Shown piece after piece: positions 29,521 to 40,151 of a stretch of DNA of 64,000 nt; the first letter of the stretch is position 1, and every line of letters starts with the position of its first letter. Below the pieces are notes generated by a model. That model had not been told where the DNA came from, did not search any database, and saw nothing but the letters and a program-made list of their open reading frames with translations. Origin of the DNA: Nymphaea colorata (Eukaryota; Streptophyta; Magnoliopsida; Nymphaeales; Nymphaeaceae). The DNA is taken from contig NC_045143.1 of assembly GCF_008831285.2 (NCBI RefSeq), forward strand, positions 13,787,151 through 13,851,150, given 5' to 3'. Both the position numbers and the translations under genes were made by a program.

Positions 29521-29600
29521 TAAATTAATCTCAGAACAAACCAAAGTGAGAATTGTACCTTTCTTTTCATGCCATGCGTGATACTTAGTACAATCCTTCT

Positions 29601-30283
29601 TCACATGAGCTTCACATGAGCTTCATCCTTGCAAAAGAAGCAGCATGATTTGCCTTCCTTATGCTTCTTCTGTTTCTTAATGGATGCGTGATCAACTGCA
29701 ATTTCCTTAACAATCTTTCTTTTCTTACTTTTAGGTGTAGTAGCCAAGTGAGCACTTTCTATCCTAACATGCTTCAATCTCTCCTTTTCTTCCACACAGT
29801 GCGAAATGAGCTCATTAAGAGTCCATTTATCCTTCTGACAGTTATAACTAACTTTAAACTGTCCAAACTGTGGTGGAAGAGAAAGGAAAAACATATGCAT
29901 TATAAAGTCTTCAGGTAACCTCAGACCTAGTGCCTGTAATTTTGAAACAAGATGAGACATTTCCATAATGTGCTCCCGTATGTTCCTCTTGTCTTTATAC
30001 ATCAGCATCACAAGTTTACTCAAAAGAGTGCTTGTTTCAGCGTTTCGTTTTTAGCAAAACGTTTTTCAATCGCTTTGAGGAACGCTTTGGCACTAGCCTT
30101 TTCATTAATTGAGCTTCTAAAGTTTTCTGAAATTGATCTCTTCATGATCATTAGACACATGCGGTTTGAGTGTTCCCACCGTTCAAAGTATCGCTTATCC
30201 TCATGGGAACTTTCATCTATTGGATGAGGTGGGCATGACTCCCTAAATGCAAGGTCTAGATCCATACAACCCATAACAATCAT
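29601..30283 (-). pseudogene. Copia gag, frame-shifted
   Basis: Minus strand, two frames overlapping at 30020-30023. The first (30020-30283) has FRESCPPHPIDESSHEDKRY, then NRMCLMIMKRSI and FLKAIEKRFAKNE; the second (29601-30023) has LVSKLQALGLRLPEDF and FKVSYNCQKDKWTLNELISH. These are typical of plant copia Gag, which forms the virus-like particle. A basic region (KSKKRKIVK) leads to the zinc knuckle CCFFCKDEAH, which is broken by an 11-base tandem duplication at 29600-29621. Confidence 0.88.
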
Positions 30284-31016
30284 GACTGTTTCTTTTCAGT
30301 CCTTAAAATTCAAACTATTTAACTCAGGAATAGTACTCAAATTTGCAGATATTATGGAAGCAGAACTCACTGTACAAAGAACAGACCAAAGTATGCTCAT
30401 AATCAATACATGTACAAAGATGAAACAACAAATATAAATGAATTTAAACACAATGGCCCAAAAGCCATCACAAGGTACCAGTGCAATGTTAATATCCAAT
30501 CTTTGAATTGAAATACTAACTACAAGTGGTGTCCTTGGTCAACAATGAATATAGATAATTAACCCTGTCAAACAACGAACTTATCATTGGATTGATTCGC
30601 TATTCACATGGAAACTTAAAAATTATCACATATTCATTGCCCTGTATACTTAAACCTGACCAAGCAACAATCCTCCTTTGGGTTGATCATTACCCACATG
30701 GATTAAGTATATTATCATCTAATGTTCAAAACAGGTAAATTCGTACAACATAGGTCACTTTGGTGACATAAAGTATAAACCTACTCATCTCGAATAGTAG
30801 ACATCACCAAAATTCAAATTCATGGTCCAAATATTCATCTATGGTACACCCATAATTTTAATAACATGCAAAAAACATGATGCATAAACCAAATTACATA
30901 CAAAATTGTCCCTTCATTGAATCCAAAACCAAAATGATCCAATGAAATGGACCCAAAAGAGTCCAAAATTTCATGAACCGATACCATCATCGTGCTTAAG
31001 TGGGTCAATAACCACT
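30284..31016 (-). other. Copia leader, proximal part
   Basis: Between the AACCGGTT array and gag. No long ORF and no recognisable domain. Presumed untranslated leader of the element or an undetected nested insertion. Confidence 0.45.
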
Positions 31017-31352
31017 GAACCGGCCTTAAAATGCCCCATATTGTTCTTAAACCACAACAAAAGCACCCGCATAGCCCTAAATAGGACTGAACCGGTTTAA
31101 AAATTGCACAAACCGGTCAAAAAATAGACCGTATCGGTTTCGAAACCCACTGAACCAGTTTGAAAATGGCTTAAATCGGTTCTAAAACTGAATGAACCGG
31201 TCTGAAAAGATCTGAATCAGTTCTCAAATGCCCGAATTGGTTCCAAAACTGAATGAACCGGTTCTGAAAAGCCTTGAATCGGTCTGAAAATGGTCTGAAT
31301 CGGTTCCGAAATGAATGAACTGGTCCCAAAATGGTCTGAACCAGTTCTGAAT
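31017..31352. repeat. Array of AACCGGTT-type degenerate tandem repeats
   Basis: At least ten copies of a motif close to gaaccggttctgaaaatg follow each other at about 20-30-base spacing, with frequent variants (atcggtt, ctgaaccagtt, gaatcggtc). The core aaccggtt is self-complementary. It lies in the leader of the copia element. Confidence 0.8.
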
Positions 31353-31516
31353 TAAAATCAGGACGTATGGATACGGGTCGGAGCCGTCAAGACCCGACCC
31401 AATCCAAAAAAATTAACGCGGCGTGCGGGCGGCAAAAGAAAATCCTTTTTTTTTTTAACTGTTGGATCCGGATCGGGTCTGTTAAGACCTAACCCAGACC
31501 GACCCTCCCGCCCGAC

Positions 31517-32443
31517 TAAGGCTAGGCATCGGGCCGGCGGCCCGATAAAAAAATCAAATTTGAGCCCGAGTACGGTATTTGGCAAGCCCAAAGCCCGGCC
31601 CGTTTATAATCAGGCCGGGCCGATCATTAATTGGACCTCGGGCTTGAGCTTGTGCCCGAGGCTCGGCCAGGCACGATTATTAACGGGCCGAGTCGGTTTC
31701 TTTTTCTTCCACTCTCTCTGTTATTTTTGTCTAGAACCATCGTCCCGACTCCCAACACAGACAAGGCCGAGCGAGGTTGGGAAGGGAGAAAGGAAAGGGT
31801 GTTTAGGGTTGCGTAAGGAAGCGTGAGGCTCGGATAAGAGAGTGAGAGGAGGTGTAAGATGACCATGTCGAGAGGCCTTGGGAGGAAATTTTGTGCCTTC
31901 ATGTCTTCTTTGTCCTTCCTCCTCCTCCTTATACTGTTGATTCCGATCGTGAACTATTGTCCGGCTCATCCTCCTTGACTCCTTCCAAAGACTCAAAGAA
32001 AGGGAATCAACTCCTCTTTGTCATCATCACCGCTCTTGATGGCAGTAGTGATGTCATCGTACCTCATCTTCAGATTCCCTTCCAACTTTGTGAGGTCGCT
32101 GAGCGTCAAGTCTAGGCACAACTGTAGCAACATCTGCACCGGCGGTGATGGGGCGACGGGGTGGAAGAGCTGATGGGCTTCGGGAGGACTAGAAGAGGCG
32201 TTCCCCCAAGGGAAGAATGAAAGTAGAAACATTGAAATAAAGTTACAAAACGAGAAACCCTAACTAATTTTTTTTTTTAAAAAAATTTAAGTTACCGGGC
32301 TTCTCGGGCCGGGCCGTCGATCAAAGGATCAAGCCCGGGCCAGGCCCGACAAGATCGGGCCCGTTAAAGAAAGATCCAGGCCCGGGCCCAGGACCGAGTC
32401 GGGCCGGGTACCCGGCGGCGGCCCGACCAGGTGCCCAGGCTTA
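31517..32443. mobile_element. GC-rich hAT-like element nested in the copia leader
   Basis: The left end is TAAGGCTAGGCATCGGGCC and the reverse complement of the right end is TAAGCCTGGGCACCTGGTCG, giving imperfect inverted termini. The flanks are cgcccgac (31509-31516) and cgctcgat (32444-32451), an 8-bp repeat with two transitions. Ends are rich in GGGCCGGGCC words like the elements at 45255 and 48548. The 0.5-kb interior differs and has minus-strand ORFs, one with the segment LTLSDLTKLEGNLKMRYDDI that looks like host protein but that I cannot name. Confidence 0.5.
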
Positions 32444-32510
32444 CGCTCGATCGCTCGGGCATCGTCTCCACCGCTCGCCTGCCGAACAACAAGTAGGCGA
32501 TGGAGTTCCA

Positions 32511-33000
32511 CCGGCAGGCCACCCAACTCCGTGGGTGGCCGTCGGTTGGTGCCGCCAGGACGGCCGGTCGTCGCCCGCCACGATGGCCGGCCGTCGCCCA
32601 CCGAAGACCGTCAGAATCGACCGTTTTTTTTTTCTCCGTTTGTGATCTGCCTCTTTTTTTTTTTGGATGGTCGGGTGGTTGTAACAGTGGCGGGAAAACC
32701 ATCGGCAGGCCACCCAACTGCATGGGTGGCCGCCAGCAGGTCATGCCAGGGCGGCCAGAGGTCAGCCGTCGCCCAATGGCCGGCCGACGCTCGCCTTGGC
32801 GGCCTGAAACCCGCCGCCCCTCCCTGCCGTCGCCTTCCCTGCTGTCCCCCTTTCCTTCTTCTTGTTCTTCTATTTTGGCTGCAACAGAGACGCGTAGAGC
32901 ACCAATAGGCCACCCAACGGCGTGGGTGGCCGCAGGCAGGGACGCGCCCCAATGGCCAGAGGCCCGCCATCGCCCAACGGCGACTGACGCCCACCGATCC
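32511..33000. repeat. Three imperfect direct repeats of about 195 bp
   Basis: The phrase ggcaggccacccaact followed by gggtggccg occurs near 32513, 32704 and 32907 (the last as aataggccacccaac), each followed by gccagg, cggcc and cgtcgcccaatggc-type words. Long ORFs on both strands here are products of GC-rich repeated sequence, not supported genes. Confidence 0.75.
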
Positions 33001-33186
33001 TTTCGTCCCCTTCTCTGATCCTCCTCATGGCAGCAATGGAAGCCCAACGGCTTCCGTCGCATGCCCTCAACCCAAATATTTTTTTTTTTTGAAAAACTTG
33101 CAGCCAAAGAACCAAAATGGGGAACATCTGAATGGGAAAAACGCGCAGAATAATCCAAAAAAACAATGGTTTAACAATGAACTAGG

Positions 33187-33198
33187 GCTCTAATACCA
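33187..33198 (-). promoter_or_regulatory. Primer-binding site of the copia element
   Basis: On the minus strand TGGTATTAGAGC begins two bases after the 5' LTR. It matches the usual initiator-methionine tRNA site TGGTATCAGAGC with one mismatch. Confidence 0.88.
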
Positions 33199-33200
33199 AT

Positions 33201-33660
33201 TGTTGGGATTTCTCCCTCATGCAAAACGATATGCCCAAAATAGGATCATGCTCATGCTAAATCATTGAATTAAACAAAATCTTAAATTGAAGCGGAAGCG
33301 TACCTAAATCCATCTGAACTAGTGCACGGGAAGATCACAGCAAGGTCTTCCAGGGTACGTGCAGTGCGCGTGAGGTCTCTCTCAGATGGGGAAGAGGAAA
33401 CCCTAGAAACCAATGTCTCAGGCAAAACATACGCACGACCCCAGGGACTACTACCTTTTTATATTAAGGGCAATTATGGATTCAACCCATCAAAGAGCCC
33501 GTAATTGCAAACAGGTTTCTATACATTTCAAAATTACCCATACCATATAAAATGACGTAATAACCCAAGACACAATCACTTAAGCGGATATTTACCTTAA
33601 GACAGCCATAATGTCTGAAATTCCTCATAAACATATGCCGGCCCACCAAATGATCTTACA
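33201..33660 (-). repeat. 5' LTR of the 6.9-kb copia element
   Basis: 460 bp, same ends as the 3' LTR. On the minus strand it starts TGTAAGATC and ends AATCCCAACA, followed by the primer-binding site. Both LTRs contain a plus-strand 60-codon ORF (26877-27059 and 33322-33504), conserved only because the LTRs are copies. Confidence 0.95.
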
Positions 33661-33976
33661 GGCATCACTATAAATATTTGTTAAATTTAGAAGACAAATA
33701 TCTTGTCTTTTTGGGCTGGAGCAGCAATGTGTCCCGGTCGCTACATAATGCGTGGATTTTAAATACACGGAGACTTGATATGATATGTCTTCTTTTGCTA
33801 GTTTTTTAATTAGCGGTACCAACTGCAAGTGAAAAAACAATTTTATCATGTGAAGAAAGTGAATTTAACGTCAATATAAAAACGGCCAGCAGGTTGACAA
33901 AACCTAACCGTGCCTTAAGTTCTCAAAAAGTGGGAGGCCGACCACACTTTAGGAGAGTTCAGTGGTCTTCTTTTCC

Positions 33977-33983
33977 TATAAAT
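33977..33983 (+). promoter_or_regulatory. Relic TATA box upstream of P4
   Basis: TATAAAT in cttttccTATAAATggaggcc, about 110 bases before the P4 start region. The same sequence stands at 62143-62149 before P7, so it was inherited with the pair. Confidence 0.5.
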
Positions 33984-34088
33984 GGAGGCCATGTGCACCA
34001 TAGATGTCAGAAGAAAAAAACGACACAACGAAAAAGAAAAGAGGAGAGAGAGAGTGATAGACAATGCCTACAAGAAAGAGGATCGAAA

Positions 34089-34600
34089 TTGCAGGGGAGG
34101 AAGAAGATGTTAGACTCGGTGCCAATAAGTTCTGGAAGAGGGAGGCAATCAGAATGGCAGTGTAAAGCCAAGAAAAGGACTACAAGGACCCGTTGCTGGC
34201 ATTCATGTCCGAGCCTGGCAAGCTCAAGTCATGGTTGGAGGGCAAAGATCTCAGAGTTCATGGCCACCTTCCTCTTCCCTACATCACCATCTTCACGATC
34301 ATGCATGGGAGTCAACATGTCTCCTAGTTTATGTGGCACCACAAGTAGCCAGGGCATCACTTGGGCCTCAGTGGTCTGACCTTCGCCCTGTCTACTGCAC
34401 CACCGGTATTTTGGTATAGCACCCTCTCCCTCTCTATCTCTCTTCTCTCTCTCTCTCTCTCTCTCTCTAATGGTCGTAGTGAACAGGTGGGCACATAAAC
34501 CTTGCTGTGATGTTAGGGCTGCTGCTGGCAAGGAAGTTGTTGCTTATGAGGGCCATCTTCATCATGCTTTTAAGACATTTGTCTCTTGACAATGGCGTTA
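34089..34600 (+). pseudogene. PIP1 (pseudogene): PIP1 aquaporin pseudogene P4
   Basis: Plus strand. The start codon has become TTG at 34089. The frame then reads GEEDVRLGANKFWKREAIR, a PIP1 N-terminus, hits a TAA, and resumes [21 protein letters not shown] frameshift follows before MATFLFP. Exon 1 ends at 34413 (GTATAGC donor); the intron to 34486 contains a (CT)n tract. Exon 2 reads GGHINLAVMLGLLLARK: the first NPA box is NLA. It then diverges. Exons 3-4 are missing. Copy B has the homologue P7. Confidence 0.87.
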
Positions 34601-34754
34601 GGTTTCTGATCAAGAATCGAACTGATCATGTCGATTCTATTATTTATTGCTACCAGTTGTAAAGGTGTACTGGCATTTGATCCTCATAAGTTATGTCCAT
34701 AAGTTCCAGTTTCTTCTTTGGTAGGTAACAAGCGATCTCTAGTTGCCTAATTAG

Positions 34755-35280
34755 ATGGCCACCTGCAATAAGGTGCGGCCAGAAGACGGATCCATTTTTG
34801 CAGTGGAGCCATCTTCAGGCCACACTTTATTGCACATGGCCATCGAAGCATGGCAGCTAGAGATTATCCTTCATCTAGTGAAGAAGGAATTGAAACTTAC
34901 GGAGACCATTAATTATGGACAGCAAAGGGTAACACCTCTACATTTTGGAACAATAGACGATAGCATTGACATCATTTCGATTCTTGATCAGACCCAATGT
35001 CATTGCCCAAGGGATGAATGATGGGGAAAACATCCTGAATCTGATGGCAAAGAATGGCGAGGCTGTGCACTTTATGTCTACCTTCCTGTCATGTAACGTA
35101 TGCAAACTTGCTAAGAAAATAGTTTTTAGAGAAGATCAATAACGATAGTGCTCTCACACACTCTCCAACTTCCAACCTTGTCTTGTGTGTCACACTTATG
35201 GCTTAATTTTGCAGGTAGAAATTGTGAAGATAATAGTAGTGAGGAAGATTGAATTAGTACTACATAAAAATTTTCATGCA
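34755..35280 (+). pseudogene. Ankyrin-repeat protein fragment, copy A
   Basis: The ORF 34755-35021 starts MATCNKVRPEDGSIFAVEPS. It contains an ankyrin-type helix pair (TLLHMAIEAWQLEIILHLVK) and the start of a next repeat (RVTPLHFGTIDDSIDIISIL). A frameshift after CPRDE moves the reading to DGENILNLMAKNGEA, a third repeat. An intron-like gap ends at TTTTGCAG (35214), and the next segment VEIVKIIVVRKIELVLH starts another repeat. The pattern fits the plant ACD6-type ankyrin proteins, but no membrane domain is found and the gene is broken. Confidence 0.7.
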
Positions 35281-35710
35281 TTTAGGTGGTAAATTAGTAG
35301 AATATCACTAGTCGGCCAAAAAACCGCTCCTAAAGTTGGGACATATTTATGGTGTCTACTAAAGTTGTGCGGGCAACTCGATCTAAGGAAGGCCCACACA
35401 CTGAGCAACTCCTCCCTTGGCATATGTAAAACTGCTTTTCAATAAAGAGTTGCATTAGTCTTCAAAGTCATTACAATTGTGATGTACTCAAGGAGAATGC
35501 AGTGTAACAACGCGGAAGAAGACAATTCTGGATATTGCCATTGAAGAACACCATCATTTGTCATCCTGAATATGAACAAATGGTTGTTGGCCTCCGAGAA
35601 GCAAACAACATCATAGGATGTGAGCACAAGTCATGGAGTCATCACAAGGCTTCAGACAAGCAGCTTCACTGGGGTCTCGAACAGAACTGTTGTGACTATC
35701 ATATTCATAG
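35281..35710. other. Flank between ankyrin fragment and copia element
   Basis: Collinear with 63640-64000 as far as copy B is visible. The ORF at 35535-35915 runs into the LTR and is not supported as a gene. Confidence 0.55.
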
Positions 35711-36000
35711 TATTGAAGATAAGGATCAAATGCACGGTAGCTGCAGTGACCAAAACGGTTGTCGATTTAGTTGCAGGAAAGGAGATCAAATATGTAACCG
35801 AGAATATCGTCAAGATATTGACAGCAATTGTGATCCTAAAAATAAGGAAATGGGTGAACCTTCCAAACTGCGTATTCCTTTAAAAGTCAATAGAACCTCT
35901 CACACAAATGATTGAAGTGTGAGAGAGAAATAGGTTTTTCATGGATGTAGACTCAAAGCTGACTCGAACCACGTTACATTGTTTTGTGTCTTCTCTTTTA
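35711..36000 (+). repeat. 5' LTR of the 4.7-kb copia element
   Basis: 290 bp from tattgaagataagg to ttctctttta. It pairs with 40152-40450; one copy has lost or gained short segments, for example a 10-15-base insertion near gttgatcagaaaatc in the 3' LTR. Confidence 0.88.
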
Positions 36001-36013
36001 TGGTATCAGAGCC
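36001..36013 (+). promoter_or_regulatory. Primer-binding site of the 4.7-kb copia element
   Basis: TGGTATCAGAGCC directly follows the 5' LTR. It is the exact initiator-methionine tRNA binding site used by many plant LTR retrotransposons. Confidence 0.93.
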
Positions 36014-36149
36014 AAAGGCTCCAAGGCGTGAAGGTCCTTCAATCACTCAGCAATGGCAGAACTTTCCAGCATTCTGCTACACCAGATGCATCACAAAATA
36101 CAGGTCAGATCTTTCATGTGCTCCTGTGCCTGCAAATCGACAATATCTT

Positions 36150-37277
36150 CTTTCCATTAAGCATGCATCAAATAACTATTTGATTTGGGAATCACAGTTC
36201 ACGCCTCTTTTTAAGAGTTATAATCTTATGGGTTTCTTAGATGGTGAACCACCATGCCCATCTAAATAGATAGATAACAACAATGGCTTAAAGCAACACA
36301 ATCCGAAATATGATGAATGGTATAGATTGGATTAGCTTTTATTAAGTTGGATTCTCTCGTCTTTAACTGATCTAGTTTGTAGTCATGTTGTGGGACTCTC
36401 TTCTTCCTATGAATTATGGAATTCTCTCAGGCCAATGTATGCTGCTCGATCAAGAGTTAGAACTCAGCAGTTAAAAAGCCAACTCCAAAATTTAAGAGAA
36501 GGAACAGAAACCATTTCAGAATATTTCTGTAGTGCAAAGGGTCACCAATTAGCACTGGCATCAAAACTAGTGGATTATGATGATCTGATCACTTGTATTA
36601 TGGCTAGTTTACCTTTAGAAGAATATGGGTCTCTCAGGACTGCATTGAACACTAGGGTTGATCCTGTCACTTTGGAAGATTTGCTTGCAATGTTACTTAT
36701 TCATGAGTCACAATTGGATGAAGCTGGTAATTTCTCTATTGAAAATTCATCGGTGAATTTTATTATGAAAAATCAAAACTTTGGAGGAAATCGCTTTAAG
36801 AATAATAAAGGTCACAGTAAAAGTCAAGATCGATCTTCCAAAAATCAAATTGGATCTTACTTTGCTTGTGGAATTAATGGACATATTGCAGCAAATTCTT
36901 GCACGGTTTATCAAGCGTGTCATCAATCTAGCCATGGTGCGTTGAAGTACAAAACATATAAATTTCAGAAACTTGATGAAGTTCCATCTATTGAATCACA
37001 CACCACTGATGTATATGGTTCATTTGATCATGGAGGATGGTACCCTGACTCCGGAGCCACACATCATGTTACAGCAGACTTCAACAACTTGACAATCCAA
37101 TCCAACTACAATAGAGGGGATCAAGTTCGCATTGACAATGAACAAGGTTTGAACATTAAACACATTGGTACCTCTGTTTTCTCTGAAATTGATTCCAAGT
37201 TCATAATGAAAGATATTACATGTGCCATCTATCACAAAAAATTTGCTTTCAGTACACAAGTTTACAAAAGACAATGA
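36150..37277 (+). pseudogene. Copia gag and protease
   Basis: The N-terminal part in an interrupted frame reads NNYLIWESQFTPLFKSYNLM and has in-frame stops before 36390. The open frame 36390-37277 continues with SSYELWNSLRPMYAARSR, then QLKSQLQNLREGTETISEYF and VDPVTLEDLLAMLL, all typical of plant copia Gag. The zinc-knuckle region YFACGINGHIA...C has lost its first cysteine. Residues WYPDSGATHHVTADFNNL are the aspartic protease with an intact DSG. Gag builds the particle and the protease matures it. Upstream stops and the damaged knuckle make it inactive. Confidence 0.88.
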
Positions 37278-37299
37278 TGTGTTCCTTGAATTTCACCAC

Positions 37300-38330
37300 A
37301 ATTTTGTTATGTGAAGGATGCCAAGAGAGGGCATGTTCTTCTCAAGGAAAACAATGAGCGAAGACTCTACAAGCTGCACCTAGGAGCTATTGGGCGTGAA
37401 CTAGGAACATTACTTGGTGAACGAACAACTCATTAGAAATGGCATGAGCGACTTGGGCACCTTCCTATGAAAATCATGCAGCATATTCTACATGAATATG
37501 GACTTCCTTCTATTTTCAATAAATTTGACTCTTTGTGTGAAGCATGCCAAATGGAGAAGAGTCATACTTTACCTTTCTCTAGTTCTACTCATAAATAAAT
37601 GGACCATTAGATCTCATATATTTTGATGTTTGGGGCCCTGCACCTACTACTTTCGTGCAAAGATATTATTACTATGTTAATTTTGTTGATGGATATTCAA
37701 GGTTCACTTGGTTGTTTATTATCAAAAGAAAGTCTGAAGTTTTGTCTATTTTTAAAGACTTTCAAAAACTTTTTGAAAGACAATTTGGATGACCCATAAA
37801 AGCTTTCAAAGTGATTGGGGAGGAGAATTTAGATCCTTATCCACTTACTTAAAGTCATGTGAGATTGATCATCACATTTCATGTCCTCACACACATCAGC
37901 AAAAATGGGAGAGTGGAGTGAAAACATCATCACATAGTAGAAACTGAACTCACCTTACTTGCTCATGCTAGCCTTCCTCTCAAGTGTTGGGACTCTGTCT
38001 TCCTTACAGCTGGATTTCTCATTAAGCGACTACAAACATGAAAAGTTCATTTCAACTTCTCTTTAACCAAAACACAAACTACACCTTTCTTAAAATTTTT
38101 GGGTGTGCTTGCCATCCCCATATTCACCCCTACAATGCTCATAAACTGCAATACCGAAGTACCAAATGCATATTCCTTGGCTATAGCACCAAACACAAAG
38201 GTTATCTTTACTTAAATCCATCAAATTCAAGACTCTACATTTGCGAAATGTCATTTTTTATGAAAATGTTTTTCCCTATAAAACCATATATGCCACCAAA
38301 TCTAAGTCGCCATCTTCTTTAATCTCTCCA
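37300..38330 (+). pseudogene. Copia integrase
   Basis: No long open frame, but pieces are clear: LYKLHLGAIGREL, WHERLGHLPMKI and CEACQMEKSH together form the HHCC zinc domain. The catalytic core begins near VWGPAPTTF and YYYYVNFVDGYSRFTWLF with the first Asp; later words surround ...HHHIVETELTLL. 38038-38322 is an open piece, IFGCACHPHIHPYNAHKL to YSTKHKGYLYLNP, the C-terminal part. Multiple stops and frameshifts are present. Confidence 0.82.
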
Positions 38331-39410
38331 CCAATGGAAATTCCTTTCCTTGCATTAGTCTTGTCACTGTTTTCACCTTTTCTTGTCACTACATTTACAT
38401 CCATTCTCCCAAATGAGCCTATCATTTTTGCACCGCTACCATCTTCCCCACTACGACCAACACCTTCCCCATCACCACCATCTCTCCCTACCTTATCCAT
38501 ATTTGAAGAATCACCATCTCCCGCCATCAAAACTCACTCCATGATCACTCACCTACAAACTGGATCCCTTAAACCTAATCTCCATTACATCACTCACCTT
38601 ATTGAACTCCATTTAGAACCCGAACTTAAAAACTGTACCCACGCCACTAAACTCCCCCAATGGCAAAATGCCATGCTTGAGGAATACAATGCTTTGATGA
38701 AAAATAACACTTGGACTCTAGTTCTGTCCTCTCCCTCCCAAAATATCGTTGGCAAAAAATGGGTCTATCGTATCAAGAGAAAAGCTGATGGAAGTATTGA
38801 CAGATACAAAGCTTACCTTGTGGCCAAAGGCTATACGCAAGAGTCTGGTATTGATTATTTTGATACTTTTAGTCCAATGATAAAACCCACCATGATTGGA
38901 ACTGTTCTCACTTTTGCTGTTTCGCAAGACTGGGTGGTATGCCAACTAGATGCAACAATACTTTCTTGCAGGGAAATTTATCTAAAGTTGATTACATGTT
39001 ACAATCTCAAGGCTTTGTTAACATTCAATATCTCAATTATATATGCAATTTGCAAAAGCTCTCTATGGACTAAAGCAGGCTCCTTGCGCTTGGTTCCAAA
39101 GACTTAGTTCATTTCTCATTTCACATGGGTTGTCTGCTTCCAAGATTGACACTTGCCTCTTTATTAAATTTATGGGAGCTCATTCAATTTTTATTCTTAT
39201 TTATATTGATGATATATTGATTACTGGAAGCTGCTTTGCCTCCATAGATCAGCTTATATGTCAAATGGGGTGTGAATTCTCTCTAAAAGATCTTGGCCAT
39301 CTCTACTATATTATCTTGGCATTGAAGCACAATTTACACATCAAGGACTCTTTCTTTCTCAAAAAAAGTACATGCAAGACTTCCAAAAAAGTGACATGGT
39401 TGCCGCCAAG
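38331..39410 (+). pseudogene. Copia reverse transcriptase
   Basis: The frame 38241-39107 carries a proline-rich linker, then LPQWQNAMLEEYNALMKNNTW, VGKKWVYRIKRKADGSIDRY and VAKGYTQESGIDYFDTFSP, the standard copia start. A frameshift near 38960-39050 leads to the frame 39043-39429 with ALYGLKQAPCAWFQRL and IYIDDILITGS. The catalytic box is YIDD instead of YVDD. A further frameshift occurs near 39370. Confidence 0.9.
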
Positions 39411-40143
39411 CCCCTTCCTTCACCATTAGCTGTTGGAGAAAAGTTGTCTAAGTTTGATGGTGAACCGCTACTTGATCCTACTCCCTATCACCAAGTTATT
39501 GGAGCTCTACAGTGTGCCACCCTTACTAGACCCGATCTTGCTTATGCTACCAACAGGGTCTGCCAATTTATGCACGCTCCCACCACAGCTCATTGGGCCG
39601 CAGTCAAACAAAACCTTCGTTATATTAAGCATACTCTCCATCTTGGTTTTCTCATTAGGTCTTCCTCGCACTTGTCTCTCACAGCATATTCTGATGCCGA
39701 TTGGGCCGGCAATCGTGATGATTGAAAATCTACTACTAGCTTTGCTATTTTTTTTGGAGATTCTTTGGTTTCTTGGTCTACAAAGAAGAAAAATACTGTT
39801 GCATGATTTAGTACCACGCATAATACAGGGCTTTGGCTACACTGCAATGCAAGTTGTCTCCATTTCTTATTTCTTATAAGAACTTCTTCAATCTACTATT
39901 CCCCAGATCTTATGCGACAATATGGGCACTGTTCAATTAACTGCCAATCCGGTTTTTCACCAACGAAGAAAGCATATTGAAGTCGACATTCATTTCATTC
40001 GGGATCATGTGCAGCATCATTGCCTTACCATTCATGTTCTAGCTACTGACCAGCTTGCTGATACACTGACCAAGCCCCTTGCTCGCACCGGATTTGAGAC
40101 TATTTGTGTCAAGCCTAACATTCTTCCAAGGGCGTTCAGCTAG
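39372..40143 (+). pseudogene. Copia RNase H and Pol C-terminus
   Basis: The frame 39372-39725 contains IGALQCATLTRPDLAYATNR, AAVKQNLRYIKHTLHLGF and LTAYSDADWAGNRDD, where a stop replaces the next codon. Decayed SWSTKKKNTVA words follow. The frame 39922-40143 ends with RRKHIEVDIHFIRDHVQ and DQLADTLTKPLARTGFE, the usual end of copia Pol. The stop TAG (40141-40143) abuts the polypurine tract. Confidence 0.88.
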
Positions 40144-40151
40144 AGGGGGGT
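40142..40151 (+). promoter_or_regulatory. Polypurine tract of the 4.7-kb copia element
   Basis: agaggggggt lies directly before the 3' LTR and overlaps the Pol stop codon. Confidence 0.82.

Larger units (their letters stand above)
26757..33660 (-). mobile_element. Ty1-copia LTR retrotransposon, 6.9 kb, non-autonomous
   Basis: Complete ends: direct repeats at 26757-27216 and 33201-33660, each TG...CA on the plus strand, flanked by a perfect 5-bp target duplication GGCAT (26752-26756 and 33661-33665). On the minus strand the order is 5' LTR, primer-binding site, a leader of about 2.9 kb, gag, protease, pre-integrase, truncated reverse transcriptase, RNase H remnant, polypurine tract and 3' LTR. 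This is the copia order, although the integrase core is missing. Frameshifts and stops disable all genes. The paralogous block at 61.9 kb has the same flanks without the element. Confidence 0.95.

Noticed and set aside
32364-33158. 264-codon minus ORF and overlapping plus ORFs of 125-172 codons
   Set aside because: All arise from GC-rich direct repeats in the copia leader. Composition is low-complexity and no family is recognisable.
26877-33504. Conserved 60-codon ORF in two places
   Set aside because: It lies in the two LTRs of one element. Conservation reflects their common copy, not selection on a peptide.
35535-35915. 126-codon plus ORF
   Set aside because: It crosses the left border of a copia LTR, so it is a chance fusion of flank and LTR.
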